A stretch of DNA of 64,000 nt from positions 434,001-498,000 of the forward strand of contig NZ_WIQM01000008.1 of assembly GCF_015732185.1 (NCBI RefSeq), given 5' to 3'. Below the pieces are notes generated by a model. The model ran no database searches. It was not told the origin of the DNA and saw only the letters and a program-made list of their open reading frames with translations. Positions 27,637-37,251 of the stretch are shown piece after piece; the stretch's first letter is position 1, and the number at the start of each line of letters is the position of its first letter. The DNA is from Pectinatus haikarae (GTDB lineage: Bacteria; Bacillota; Negativicutes; Selenomonadales; Selenomonadaceae). A program made the translations under genes and the position numbers.

Positions 27637-28728
27637 GCATATTTTTTTTACTGAAGTTCTTTCGATAAGTTCAGGCGGGAATTTCACATCACCGGCTGTA
27701 ACACCTTTTATTAAATCGAGCAGGGTCTCCGCAGCAACCTGACCGAGCTTTTCCTTAGGATGCCTGAAGGTTGTAAGGCTGAAACCAAATTCCATTTGAA
27801 AATCAAGATTGGAATCATCAAAACTGATCAGCGATATGTCTTCTGGTATTGTTTTGCTGTGCTTATATAAAATCCTTGTTATCTCTCTGGACATTTGATC
27901 ATTGTAGCAAATCATGGCTGTGCATTTTTCAGCTGTTTTTAAAATCCTGTCACTGAAATGCCGGGCAAATGCTTCATTTTTATCTTCTGTGGTATACCAG
28001 ATCAGATTACCTTCGGCAAAACTCATACCGTTTCTGCGTAAGGCTTCCACACAGCCGGCGTATCTCAATCTCCCCTGCATATCGTCCAGTTTGAACAAAC
28101 CGCCGATCTTTCTGTGTCCGTTCTTTACCAAACATTCAACCGCTTCTTTTCCGCAGGCATAATCATCCATAGCTACACAGGGAATACTCATGTTTGGATA
28201 AATTGCATTTATAAGAACGCAAGGAATTTTTCTGCTTATTATCTGCTCGTATATAGTTTGATTTATATTGGGCAAACCAGTTTTTGCAGGTTCAATAACC
28301 AGCCCGTCGAGGTTTTTTGCGAGCAGGTTATTAAGAATTTCGGCCTCTCTCTCCATATTGTTATATGTGAGCGACATTTGGACAAAATAATTTTTTTTTA
28401 TCAACACATCATCTATTCCCTTTATAATAGCAGGGAAAATATATTCATTAAGATATGTTGTTACAACGCCAATCGTTCGCACATTACTAACAGGAAGATT
28501 CTTATTTTCAACAGAGTATTTCACGTATGTACCTGAGCCGCGCCGCCGCTCCAGGAAACCCTTGCTTTCCAGGACACTCGTGGCCTGACGTACAGTTTGG
28601 CGGCTTATAGAAAATCTTTCCCCCAATTCATTTTCGGAAGGAATTTTTTCGCCAAAGGCCAGATCGCCATTCACGATTTCTGTTTCCAGCCAATTCATTA
28701 TCTCTACATATTTAGGAATGTTTTTCAT
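27634..28728 (-). CDS. araR: Arabinose operon repressor AraR
   Basis: GntR-type winged helix at the N-terminus (about 1-70: EKIPSENELGERFSISRQTVRQATSVLE) fused to a LacI/GalR-type effector-binding domain (about 80-360: TIGVVTTYLNEYIFPAIIKGID, LISFDDS). This chimeric layout is the AraR family, which represses arabinose genes and is released by L-arabinose. ATG 28728 is chosen over TTG 28773; 364 residues match AraR. It lies upstream of araB in the same direction, with its own terminator between. Confidence 0.92.
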   Translation of the reverse strand: MKNIPKYVEIMNWLETEIVNGDLAFGEKIPSENELGERFSISRQTVRQATSVLESKGFLERRRGSGTYVKYSVENKNLPVSNVRTIGVVTTYLNEYIFPAIIKGIDDVLIKKNYFVQMSLTYNNMEREAEILNNLLAKNLDGLVIEPAKTGLPNINQTIYEQIISRKIPCVLINAIYPNMSIPCVAMDDYACGKEAVECLVKNGHRKIGGLFKLDDMQGRLRYAGCVEALRRNGMSFAEGNLIWYTTEDKNEAFARHFSDRILKTAEKCTAMICYNDQMSREITRILYKHSKTIPEDISLISFDDSNLDFQMEFGFSLTTFRHPKEKLGQVAAETLLDLIKGVTAGDVKFPPELIERTSVKKIC

Positions 28729-28912
28729 ACAGTAAAATGCCCCATTTTTATAATCAAAATCATTTATTAACAATTATGAATGATTTTCAGCAGTTTGTCT
28801 AGGCTTTATATTTTACTGCGGCTGTGTTCCGCTGAAAAAAATATAGGGTGTATGTATTGTATGATTTGGGTTTGGTATTCTTGCATAAAATTATATATAA
28901 GCATCGGACAGA

Positions 28913-28954
28913 TAAAAATGCGGCTGGATATCTCATCAAATATCCAGCCGCATT
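28913..28954 (-). terminator. Terminator of the PTS-araD operon
   Basis: A perfect 15-bp stem (28918-28932 with 28940-28954) is followed by TTTTT on the minus strand, directly after the araD stop. It separates araD from araR. Confidence 0.85.
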
Positions 28955-28963
28955 AACGAAAAT

Positions 28964-29662
28964 TTATTTTTTCTGCCCGTAATAAGCATTTGCTCCGTGT
29001 TTTCGCAGATAGTGCTTATCTAAAAGTTCCTGCTGCATAAAAGAAGTTTTTCCTGACAGGGTCGTTGTATGATATGCCATAAAAGCTATTTCTTCAAGAA
29101 TGACTGCTTTTTTTACAGCCTTCATTGGATCTTTTTCCCAGGCGAATGGGCCGTGTGAATATACTAAAACTCCTGGAACGGCCATCATATCCAGCTGCCT
29201 GTCCTTAAAAGTTTCTATTATGACTTTTCCGGTTTCTTTTTCATAGCTGCCTGCTATTTCATTTTCTTTCATGGCTCTTGTGCAGGGGATGGAACCATAA
29301 AAATCATCAGCGTGCGTTGTACCAAGTGCCGGGATATCCTTACATGCCTGAGCCCATGAAGTGGCATAGCGGGAATGAGTGTGGACTATACCGCCTATAT
29401 CAGGGCAGGCCTTGTACAATTCTATATGCGTATCCGTATCAGAAGAAGGGTTATAATTTCCTTCAACCACGGTCCCGTCTAAATCGACTACCACCATATC
29501 CTCTGCTTTCATTTTCTCGTAGTCCACACCGGATGGCTTTATTACAACAAGTCCTTTTTCTCGGTCAATACCTGAAACGTTTCCCCACGTGAATGTTACC
29601 ATTTTATATTTTGGCAACAACAGGTTTGCTTCAAAAACAATTTTTTTCAACTCACTTAACAT
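28964..29662 (-). CDS. araD: L-ribulose-5-phosphate 4-epimerase
   Basis: 232-residue class II aldolase-fold enzyme converting L-ribulose-5-phosphate to D-xylulose-5-phosphate. The zinc site is seen in [16 protein letters not shown] and in the later [14 protein letters not shown]; substrate residues lie in [21 protein letters not shown]. Length equals E. coli AraD (231). It is the last gene of the upstream PTS operon, not of the araBA unit, so it likely serves both pathways. Confidence 0.93.
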   Translation of the reverse strand: MLSELKKIVFEANLLLPKYKMVTFTWGNVSGIDREKGLVVIKPSGVDYEKMKAEDMVVVDLDGTVVEGNYNPSSDTDTHIELYKACPDIGGIVHTHSRYATSWAQACKDIPALGTTHADDFYGSIPCTRAMKENEIAGSYEKETGKVIIETFKDRQLDMMAVPGVLVYSHGPFAWEKDPMKAVKKAVILEEIAFMAYHTTTLSGKTSFMQQELLDKHYLRKHGANAYYGQKK

Positions 29663-29721
29663 TCCTGTACCTCCTATATGTATGACATATTTTATTATTG
29701 TAATACATTATATATCATTTA

Positions 29722-30768
29722 TTAATATTTGTTAACCTGCATCTTACTTATTTTTTTTGTAAAATAATCATTTATCACATCTTTCAGTAAATAAGGCGCA
29801 TAGGTGATTGCATCGATGGTATCACCGGCAATATGCGGTGTAATCGTCACATTATCCAATTTGAGAAAAATATCGTCTTTTTCCAAAGGTTCATGCCAAA
29901 ATACATCCAAAGCTGCTCCTGCAATTTTTTTATTTGACAGAGCATCCACCACGGCACTGCGATCCAATATTTCGGCACGTGCCGTATTGATAAGATAGGC
30001 ACTGGGCTTCATCAAGGATATAAGGGATTTATTTATCATTCCGGCGGTCTGTTCAGTCACGCGCATATGCAGTGATATGATATCGCATGTTTCAAATAAT
30101 TTTTCAAGCGGTAAAGATTCGGCGTTCAGGCCTTCTTCTGCCAAATCGCTTTTTTTTACGTAGGGATCATAAAAAGCGCTTTCAATTTTCAGGGCATTTA
30201 ATCTTTTCAATACTAGCCGGCCTATATAGCCTGCACCCACCAAACCGATTTTCATTCTTTTCAGTGTTGTTTTGTACGGATCGTTGGCAAACGATTTCTG
30301 CCAGATACCATTTTTCACCGCATGATGGGCTCGTGCTATATTGCGCGTTTCCGTATACATTAAGGCCAATGTGAAGTCGGCTACAGGTTCGGCATTCCTT
30401 ATGACATGAATAACAGGTATTTTGGCTTCTGTTGCCGCTTCAATATCAATATTTTCGACACCGCCCCGGCATGCACCGATCAAACGCAAGTGAGGTGCTC
30501 CTTCTATTATTTTTCTGTTGACAGGAGCTAAATGTACAAACAGAGCATGAGCTTCTTTGGTGGCATCTGACATGCCTGCGGGAAGGGTTATATTCTCCGG
30601 GCCGTTTTTTTCTATTTCCATTATCTTCTTTTGAAATTTATCCTTTGGTAGATCAGAAAACCATTCCAGCTTTTTTATTTCAAGCGTTTCGCCAAAGTTC
30701 ATCTCTCTGGCAGCTTTTTCCAAATCATCGCTTTTTACCAGCGCATCGCCCACAACTACAATTTTCAT
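29722..30768 (-). CDS. D-isomer-specific 2-hydroxyacid dehydrogenase
   Basis: 348 residues. NAD-binding motif GLVGAGYIGRLVLKRL; catalytic Arg in INTARAEILD, Glu in the DVFWHEPLEKDD region and His in TITPHIAGDT. The family reduces 2-keto acids or oxidises D-2-hydroxy acids in the cytoplasm. Its place between AraM-like and AraD genes suggests a sugar-acid or sugar-phosphate side reaction, but the substrate is unknown. ATG follows AAGGAAAG. Confidence 0.85.
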   Translation of the reverse strand: MKIVVVGDALVKSDDLEKAAREMNFGETLEIKKLEWFSDLPKDKFQKKIMEIEKNGPENITLPAGMSDATKEAHALFVHLAPVNRKIIEGAPHLRLIGACRGGVENIDIEAATEAKIPVIHVIRNAEPVADFTLALMYTETRNIARAHHAVKNGIWQKSFANDPYKTTLKRMKIGLVGAGYIGRLVLKRLNALKIESAFYDPYVKKSDLAEEGLNAESLPLEKLFETCDIISLHMRVTEQTAGMINKSLISLMKPSAYLINTARAEILDRSAVVDALSNKKIAGAALDVFWHEPLEKDDIFLKLDNVTITPHIAGDTIDAITYAPYLLKDVINDYFTKKISKMQVNKY

Positions 30769-30854
30769 AAGCTGTCATCTTTCCTTATCTTCAAAAATAT
30801 TTTGCATATATCTGCGGATGTTGACTGCCGCAGATATATGCAAACCTCTCGTGT

Positions 30855-32204
30855 TCAATTAAGTTTCATGACCTGTCCGCTGACAGCTTCTGCTGCTTTT
30901 TCAAGCTGCCCAAAATCATAAAGAAGCTGTAAAAGTCCATAACGATTACGCAGTTCTTTTGCGTATAATATTGCTATTTTCAGCATATCATCTGTTATTC
31001 CTATCTGATCAGGTCTGTAGGGTTCTTCTATTTTTTTCATTCTTTGTATCGTTTCAGTGATAGACGGCAGTTTTTTTATTAATTCCTGTATTTTTTCTTT
31101 GTTTTCAATGACTTTTTCACGCCGTTTTTTTATGTTGGCGCAATTATTTTTGCCAAACTTTTCTTCCAGCAGGATCACACCGTTTCCGGCAGGACCATAT
31201 ATCTCTGACATTTTTTCAGCCCAAGCTGCCTTGTCAAATTCAGGGACAGGAAAATCTTTTAGGCTGCCTGAAGACAGAATCTCTGCCGCATATCGGTATA
31301 AATGCAGAGCTACAATTGTGCCGACGCCGACCTTGGTGCCGTGCAGGATACCGTGTTCACCACGTTGCAAAAACTTCATTTCCCAATAATGCGACATGTG
31401 ATGTTCACTGCCGGAGGCCGGGCGTGAATTGCCGCTGTAACTCATACCGACTCCGGCCAATACCAGAGCTTCCATGACTGATCCCATGGCATCGGCATCG
31501 CGTTGAGCAATACCTGAATCGGCGGCTTTGGCAACAGCAGTCACGGCTTCATTCATGATTTCTGCAATAAAAGGACAATAATATTCGTCATTTACAATAT
31601 GTGACAGCTGCCAGTCAGTAAGGCATATATATTTGCCGAAAATATCTCCGGCACCTGCGGTTATCATTCGCAGAGGCGCATCCTTTAAAATATCTGTATC
31701 TCCTATGATTACCTTGGGTCGGCCAACTTTTTCATAGGTGGTCTTTAAGTTATTCACGATGAGCGGTGCTACGTCGGAAGCATATCCATCCATGGAAGGC
31801 GCTGTGGCGACAATGAAATAATCTTTTCCCATTTTATGCGAGCAGAATCTGCACAAATCATTTATTGTTCCGGAGCCTATGCCTATTATCAGATCACAAT
31901 CATCGGAAACCTGTGTCATTATCCGGCCTATCGCCGTTTCATCGGGGACAAGGTCTTTGTCATCAAATATAAACTTGTCATATTCAAGATCAGCATTGTC
32001 TAATGCGGCATAAACTTTTTTGCCCGCTATTTTTTCAGTATTCACATCGGCAATGATACAGATATGGGCATAGCTTTTTTCTTTTACATATCCGGTCAGC
32101 TTGGTTATTGCATTTTTACCAATGTCAATATGCCGTATATCACATTCGTGTGTATGTCCGCATGCGCAGTTTATCGTCCTGTTTAAGTACTTGTTCCAGT
32201 CCAT
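30855..32204 (-). CDS. araM: AraM-like glycerol-1-phosphate dehydrogenase family protein
   Basis: 449 residues; the fold is that of sn-glycerol-1-phosphate dehydrogenase / iron-alcohol dehydrogenase. NAD motif IIGIGSGTINDLCRFCSHKM, substrate block TAPSMDGYASDVAPL, metal ligands Asp in AGAGDIFGKY and His in GSEHHMSHYWE and LHGTKVGVG. B. subtilis AraM reduces dihydroxyacetone phosphate to glycerol-1-phosphate. In this PTS operon it may instead oxidise an imported pentitol phosphate; inference. The N-terminal CACGHTHECDI cluster is usual for this branch. Confidence 0.82.
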   Translation of the reverse strand: MDWNKYLNRTINCACGHTHECDIRHIDIGKNAITKLTGYVKEKSYAHICIIADVNTEKIAGKKVYAALDNADLEYDKFIFDDKDLVPDETAIGRIMTQVSDDCDLIIGIGSGTINDLCRFCSHKMGKDYFIVATAPSMDGYASDVAPLIVNNLKTTYEKVGRPKVIIGDTDILKDAPLRMITAGAGDIFGKYICLTDWQLSHIVNDEYYCPFIAEIMNEAVTAVAKAADSGIAQRDADAMGSVMEALVLAGVGMSYSGNSRPASGSEHHMSHYWEMKFLQRGEHGILHGTKVGVGTIVALHLYRYAAEILSSGSLKDFPVPEFDKAAWAEKMSEIYGPAGNGVILLEEKFGKNNCANIKKRREKVIENKEKIQELIKKLPSITETIQRMKKIEEPYRPDQIGITDDMLKIAILYAKELRNRYGLLQLLYDFGQLEKAAEAVSGQVMKLN

Positions 32205-32237
32205 AGATCTGCCTCCTAAATTTTATGAGCGTATAAT

Positions 32238-33659
32238 TCAGGCAGCTTCTTCGCTGCCTTCAGCACCGGCGTTTTTCATGGCCTGTTTTTGCAGATAATC
32301 ATTGATTCTGTCATTATTTTTTCTGAACAATATCCATAAGGCAAAGTACAGAATTACAGCAGCGCCTATAAAAAGAGGGCTGGCTGTAAGGAATGCCAAA
32401 AATACGAGAGCCATCAGCGGTTTTCCTAAAATATTGAAGCTTGTTATGAGCATTGCCCCTGCAGGGATGGCAACACCGACTCCCAGAGCCATATTAGTAA
32501 ACAGCGGTGCTGTGTAGGTGCATACATAAAGACCAAGACCGAACCAAATAGTCCCGGATATCAGTATTTTAGCAATATTGCCGTTATGCGTGGCTACAAG
32601 TCCCTGCACCATATAAGGCAGTGCCAGCAGATCAACCACCGGCAAGGTGCTGTTGCCGGGCAGGATTATAGCTATTACAAGCATTATTGGGATAAGCAGC
32701 AGTCCTGAAATAAGTGTTGCCGGTTCACCATAGCCAACGGCATCATTTACGGCAATATACCATTCCCTGTTGCCGCTATTTTGCATAAATTTGCGGGCAC
32801 CCTCTGTAATGGGAGCAAATGCCTGAGCAAACATACTGGCTATCTTAGGGAATATAGCCATAACGGCACTTGTCGCTACCGCTACTTTTAAAATCTGGCC
32901 CCATGCGGCTAAGGTCAAAATATCATTTATGTTACCCAGAATACCGATGAATCCACCAAGAAAAAGCCCCAGTGTCATTGGTTCACCTAAAAATCCGAAT
33001 TTTTGCTGTAAATAAACAGGGTTCAATTTGATTTTGTTGAGACCGAACATATTGTATATCGGGTCTGCAACTACCGCAAAAATACTGGCTTCGACATTAT
33101 GCATGGCAATAATAGTGCAATTAGGGTATTGATAATAGGTGGACCATCTCTTAGCTACCAGTTCAGAAATCAGCAGAGAATACAGATTGAGCAGAACCAT
33201 ACAGGCAATGCCAAGAGTAAAGCTTCCTGTGACACCGATGACCATTGCACCCCAAACCATATAAGAATAATTATTCCATAAGTCGGAGGGCTGGAAGATT
33301 TTTGTCCATTTTATCAGAAAAAGTATCGTTTGGAGCGCTATGCCCAGTCCCAGATATATCATGCCTGCGCTGGTGGAAAAAGCAACGAGTGCGGTTGCCT
33401 GCCAGCCAACATCAAATACAGGTAAATGAACCCCCGATGAATTGACCATTTGATTTATTACGGGGGTGATGATAGGTGTAAATGAATTTAAAAGCAGCGT
33501 GAATCCCTGCAAACCGACACCTGCGTAAACCGCGGAGAGAAAAGATTTTTGTGTAGATACTTTAAATATTTTGGCAATTATAAAAATTATTACCGGCACT
33601 ATTATGGCTGAACCGAATGTGTCAATAATAGACTTCATAAAAACTAATACAGCATCCAT
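32238..33659 (-). CDS. PTS EIIC, galactitol (Gat) family
   Basis: 473-residue membrane permease subunit with about 10-12 hydrophobic segments. Family landmarks: AVYAGVGLQGFTLLLNSFTP near the start (quoted in part: GVGLQGFTLL), TIIAMHNVEASIFAVV, and the NDAVGYGEPATLISG block. It transports and, with EIIB/EIIA, phosphorylates a polyol or pentose substrate. The substrate is not known; neighbours (AraM-like, AraD) favour a C5 sugar or pentitol. Confidence 0.9.
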   Translation of the reverse strand: MDAVLVFMKSIIDTFGSAIIVPVIIFIIAKIFKVSTQKSFLSAVYAGVGLQGFTLLLNSFTPIITPVINQMVNSSGVHLPVFDVGWQATALVAFSTSAGMIYLGLGIALQTILFLIKWTKIFQPSDLWNNYSYMVWGAMVIGVTGSFTLGIACMVLLNLYSLLISELVAKRWSTYYQYPNCTIIAMHNVEASIFAVVADPIYNMFGLNKIKLNPVYLQQKFGFLGEPMTLGLFLGGFIGILGNINDILTLAAWGQILKVAVATSAVMAIFPKIASMFAQAFAPITEGARKFMQNSGNREWYIAVNDAVGYGEPATLISGLLLIPIMLVIAIILPGNSTLPVVDLLALPYMVQGLVATHNGNIAKILISGTIWFGLGLYVCTYTAPLFTNMALGVGVAIPAGAMLITSFNILGKPLMALVFLAFLTASPLFIGAAVILYFALWILFRKNNDRINDYLQKQAMKNAGAEGSEEAA

Positions 33660-33673
33660 AATTTATTGCTCCT

Positions 33674-33976
33674 TTATTTCTGCATATTTTCAATTGTTTT
33701 TAAAACTTCTGCTAAAAATTCATCCTCGCCTATTCCTGTCAGGCAGGCAAATGCATTTATCGCAGGTATTCCGTAATCACCGGGGGTCAGCGGACTGGTG
33801 AATGTGATTAGATTAAATCGGCCTGATTTTGCTAAATTCAATGCTTCGGTTGGTCTTGATTCAGTTGTGGATACGATGTAGCCTTTTTCCTTTAATTTTT
33901 CTTTTAATTTACCAGCTACCATAGAAGATGTAACTGTTCCGGAACCACAGACTGATAAAATACTTACTTTTTTCAT
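33674..33976 (-). CDS. PTS EIIB, galactitol type
   Basis: 100-residue cytoplasmic phospho-carrier. Phosphorylated Cys is C10 in ILSVCGSGTVTSSM, the typical Gat/lactose P-loop-like start. It ends 14 bases before EIIC. It receives phosphate from the EIIA encoded upstream. Confidence 0.92.
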   Translation of the reverse strand: MKKVSILSVCGSGTVTSSMVAGKLKEKLKEKGYIVSTTESRPTEALNLAKSGRFNLITFTSPLTPGDYGIPAINAFACLTGIGEDEFLAEVLKTIENMQK

Positions 33977-34117
33977 AATAATTCCTCCAAATCATAAATT
34001 ATAATATATTAATCCTGCAAGATTAAAAGCATAAGACGGGGGCTATATTATATTCAGACATATTTTTAATATTGTCTGAATGGGACAGCTTTTTATAAAG
34101 CTTTAATGTACCGTCTG

Positions 34118-34564
34118 TCAGGAGATGGCTTTGTCCATAATTTGAGCTATGCTTTCTGTTTTGTCTGCTGTTTCTATTTCTTTTAATATTTCTACGTTTT
34201 TAAAAAGATCCATTAATTTAGTGAGCAGTTCTACTTGTTTTTTGGGATCCTTTACTGCCAGCAGGAAAACAACCCTGACATCGAGTTTACGCTCAGGATC
34301 GATCATGCTGCGGAATTTTACAGGATTTTTCAGGCAGCCCACCGCTATAGCCGGCATGTTGACATGTATAGGATCAGTATGCGGTATGGCCACACATGTA
34401 TCCCCTATATTCAATCCTGTGGGAAGTGATTCTTCTCTGTGCAGCACGGCATCGATATAACTTTGCTTTACATAGTTCTTCTTTTTCATTAAACTGCCGA
34501 GTTCTTTTATGACTTCCTTGTCGGTCACAGAATCCAAATTGATTTTTATTAAATCCACATCCAT
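34118..34564 (-). CDS. PTS EIIA, fructose/mannitol (PTS_EIIA_2) fold
   Basis: 148 residues. Phosphorylated His is H62 in CVAIPHTDPIHV. Passes phosphate from HPr to the EIIB gene product. It lies 141 bases upstream of EIIB and directly downstream of the PRD regulator. The gap 33977-34117 contains no gene. Confidence 0.92.
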   Translation of the reverse strand: MDVDLIKINLDSVTDKEVIKELGSLMKKKNYVKQSYIDAVLHREESLPTGLNIGDTCVAIPHTDPIHVNMPAIAVGCLKNPVKFRSMIDPERKLDVRVVFLLAVKDPKKQVELLTKLMDLFKNVEILKEIETADKTESIAQIMDKAIS

Positions 34565-34599
34565 TTTTTCATATTGCTCCTTTATTTATAAATACGGCG

Positions 34600-36519
34600 T
34601 CAAAACATACTGCTGAATTCATGCAAAAATATGTCATATGATTTATTTTTCAGCATTGACTCAACGCCATTTTTAGATCTTATATAATCATTCAGCTTGA
34701 GGAAGATTGTTTCCCACAATTTGTTGTCGCCTTTTTTTATACTTAACAAAAACACCACCTGAACAAGAAAATTCCCCCATTGTATAGGTTTGTTGAGAAT
34801 CAGGACCGATATGAAAGAAACTTCCATATCGTTATATATAGGATGCGGAACGGCGACCATATTTCCTATGGCAGTGGAAGATATGTCCTCTCTTTCATAG
34901 ACAGAGGCTCTTGTCTTTTCACTCATTAATCCTTTTTGGATGGCATTTTCGGTCAAGAAACCGATACAATCTTCTTTACTGGCAAATTCTTTATCCGTAA
35001 AAAAATTCCGCGGCTTTAAAAATTCCTGCAAGTATGCTTTATTTATGCTTGTGTTATCGAAAACAATTTTTTCTATTTTCGCAATGTCGTCATCCTGCAA
35101 TATGTTGTTTATGGTGATTATCTTAGGGGATTTTATATTGTCTATTGGTACCGTAGTAAATATATAATCTACCTTTTTTAAAATTTCTGTGGTAATGCTG
35201 TAGGTGGGCATGACTTCCAATATATCCAAACGGTTTTGAAAATGCTCTTTTATTTTTGCTTTTAACAGGACTGCTATACTCAGCCCTGCCGCGCAGGCTA
35301 TGATGATTTTTTTGGCAGAGCAGATCTTTTCATTTATTCCTTTTCTGCTTAACGCCGCCCCAAAGTGCAGAGCAATGTAGCCAATTTCATTTTCATTCAC
35401 ATCTATTTTATTTAAATTTTTGACTACTTTACTGGCTATAACGCCCATTTGAAATGCCAAGGGGTAATCATTTTTTATTGTTTCCAAGAGTTCATTGCGT
35501 ATATTCATATGAAACTGGATGCGATTTATAGCTATGTTCAAATGAAGGACAAGACCGTCTATTAAATATTCATCATCAATAAAATCAATGAGGAGTTCTT
35601 GCTTGATTTTTTCCAATACAGCATATACAATTTTTTTTGCTTCCAGGTTTTCTCCGGAGGTAGCTGTGTTGAAAAATTTCTTGCTTGCCAAAAGACATTG
35701 CGTGATGTAATAAACTTCGCTATAAGCAACATCTATTGCCAGTACGGCGTATAAATATTCTAAAATATCCTTTGCGACATTATATTCAAAGGTCTGATCA
35801 ATTTTTTTCACTGTACTGATCGGATAAGAAATGCTTTTTCCGCATTGGGCTCGTGTAATTGCTATTGCCACGTGGATACACAGGCTTGTCTTGTCTGTGT
35901 CGGGAATCTGCATTTCTCTTTCTCTCAAGACCTTGCTTATCACTTCATCAATAGAGATCATATCTGTTTCTGCAAATATTTTTTCAGCGAAGCAATCGCT
36001 TTTGTCAATATAGTCAAATATGCAGTTTCTTACCTGATTTTCATCTCCGTCTATTTGGATGCCATCTTTTTTGTAATGCATTATTTTTATATTGTATTTG
36101 CTTAAGATTTGTTTGCATTCAATAAAATTTGATTTTAATGAGGACAGGCTTATATACATTTCATCTGCCAGATATGTTTGCGTCACGGTCGTATCGGTGT
36201 AACTGTTGGTCAGCAGCCGGCATACAATATAATCAGCCGGTTCATGGCTGCATTTTATATTTACTGCATTCCGGCCCAAAGTATCGTTGATAAACTTATC
36301 AGCAAAAAAAGCTTGTTCGCACACCATCATATATCCTTTACGCGGCGCAGAATTTATGAAAATTGGATATCCTTGTATCATTTTCTCCAGTATCTTCATA
36401 TCAGAGCGTATAGTTCTTGAAGATACACCTAATTGACCGGAAATTACTTCTCCGCTGACACCGTCAGGATATGCTCGCAGTATTTCGAATACTTTTCTCA
36501 ACCTTTTTTGCTTATCCAT
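34600..36519 (-). CDS. PRD-containing transcriptional activator (MtlR/LicR type)
   Basis: 639 residues: N-terminal HTH (about 1-60, GVSGEVISGQLGVSSRTIRSDM, quoted in part as QLGVSSRTIRSD), second HTH (about 100-160), two PRDs (about 200-400), a GatB-like EIIB domain (IIACAAGLSIAVLLKAK, phospho-Cys) and a C-terminal EIIA domain (phospho-His in MVAVPHPIYNDME). Such regulators are phosphorylated by HPr and the cognate EII proteins and activate the PTS operon only when substrate is transported. First gene of the operon. Confidence 0.92.
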   Translation of the reverse strand: MDKQKRLRKVFEILRAYPDGVSGEVISGQLGVSSRTIRSDMKILEKMIQGYPIFINSAPRKGYMMVCEQAFFADKFINDTLGRNAVNIKCSHEPADYIVCRLLTNSYTDTTVTQTYLADEMYISLSSLKSNFIECKQILSKYNIKIMHYKKDGIQIDGDENQVRNCIFDYIDKSDCFAEKIFAETDMISIDEVISKVLREREMQIPDTDKTSLCIHVAIAITRAQCGKSISYPISTVKKIDQTFEYNVAKDILEYLYAVLAIDVAYSEVYYITQCLLASKKFFNTATSGENLEAKKIVYAVLEKIKQELLIDFIDDEYLIDGLVLHLNIAINRIQFHMNIRNELLETIKNDYPLAFQMGVIASKVVKNLNKIDVNENEIGYIALHFGAALSRKGINEKICSAKKIIIACAAGLSIAVLLKAKIKEHFQNRLDILEVMPTYSITTEILKKVDYIFTTVPIDNIKSPKIITINNILQDDDIAKIEKIVFDNTSINKAYLQEFLKPRNFFTDKEFASKEDCIGFLTENAIQKGLMSEKTRASVYEREDISSTAIGNMVAVPHPIYNDMEVSFISVLILNKPIQWGNFLVQVVFLLSIKKGDNKLWETIFLKLNDYIRSKNGVESMLKNKSYDIFLHEFSSMF

Positions 36520-36629
36520 TTTTTCTCTCCTTTATGAACCAATTCTAACAAATGGACATGGTTTTACATAGTTTAAGTTTTTTCCTTATAACACCTAAAA
36601 TATTTAACAAAAATTCTTTATTAAATAAA

Positions 36630-36660
36630 TTTTCCGCAAAACAAAATTCATTGCGGAAAA
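36630..36660. promoter_or_regulatory. Perfect 10-bp inverted repeat upstream of the PRD regulator
   Basis: TTTTCCGCAA (36630-36639) and TTGCGGAAAA (36651-36660), 11-base spacer. It lies about 110 bases upstream of the regulator start, so it is a candidate operator of the PTS operon (autoregulation); no T-run on either side beyond the arms. Confidence 0.45.
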
Positions 36661-36666
36661 TTTGCC

Positions 36667-36701
36667 AAAAAAAAACCTATGCAAATTTTGCATAAGCTTT
36701 T
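36667..36701 (-). terminator. Terminator of the orphan EIIA gene
   Basis: CTTATGCAAA/TTTGCATAGG stem followed by nine T on the minus strand, about 20 bases after the stop codon. Confidence 0.75.
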
Positions 36702-36725
36702 TTATAAACGCTATAATTATTTTAC

Positions 36726-37055
36726 TTATTTCTCAGACAATCTCAAATATAAATCCATTATCTCCATAGCGAATATTTTACTCATTTCCGCATTCATCAT
36801 TATGTCTTCGGCATGTACAAGCAGCAGGTCAATATCTGTTTTCCCGCCATCAGCTTCAGATTGCAGCATCTGTGTATGAACATCATGAGCCTGATTGAAA
36901 TATTCATCAGATTCGTTGATTTTTTCGACAGCCTTTTCAAATTCTTTCTGTTTTGCCAGCTGGATACTCTGCAAATAGCCTGTTTTGGCACTATTGGCCA
37001 TTTTTACGATTTCAAGGCATACGTTTTCATTATCCACAGTCTTTTTCTGTTTCAA
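36726..37055 (-). CDS. PTS EIIA, lactose/cellobiose type (orphan)
   Basis: 109-residue helical PTS protein. Phospho-His is H81 in LLVHAEDIMMNAEM, equivalent to the HAQDHLM motif of LacF/ChbA. TTG 37055 is chosen because GGGAGGAG lies 5-6 bases upstream; the longer frame to 37127 contains that ribosome site. No matching EIIB or EIIC is in the window and it has its own terminator, so it must work with partners elsewhere or be regulatory. Confidence 0.85.
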   Translation of the reverse strand: MKQKKTVDNENVCLEIVKMANSAKTGYLQSIQLAKQKEFEKAVEKINESDEYFNQAHDVHTQMLQSEADGGKTDIDLLLVHAEDIMMNAEMSKIFAMEIMDLYLRLSEK

Positions 37056-37251
37056 AAAAACTCCTCCCAACAAATGATTTATGTGCCATTTTCCCGGCGG
37101 TAATGTTTCTGTGAGCCATATAAACATTTTACACTTAAAAAAAGCACCTGACTTTTATTGTATAACTTCGCCTTGAAGATTCTTTACTCCTTTGTTTTTA
37201 TTCGTGGACAAAAAATAAATCGACGGATAAATTTAATATTGGTCAATCAGT

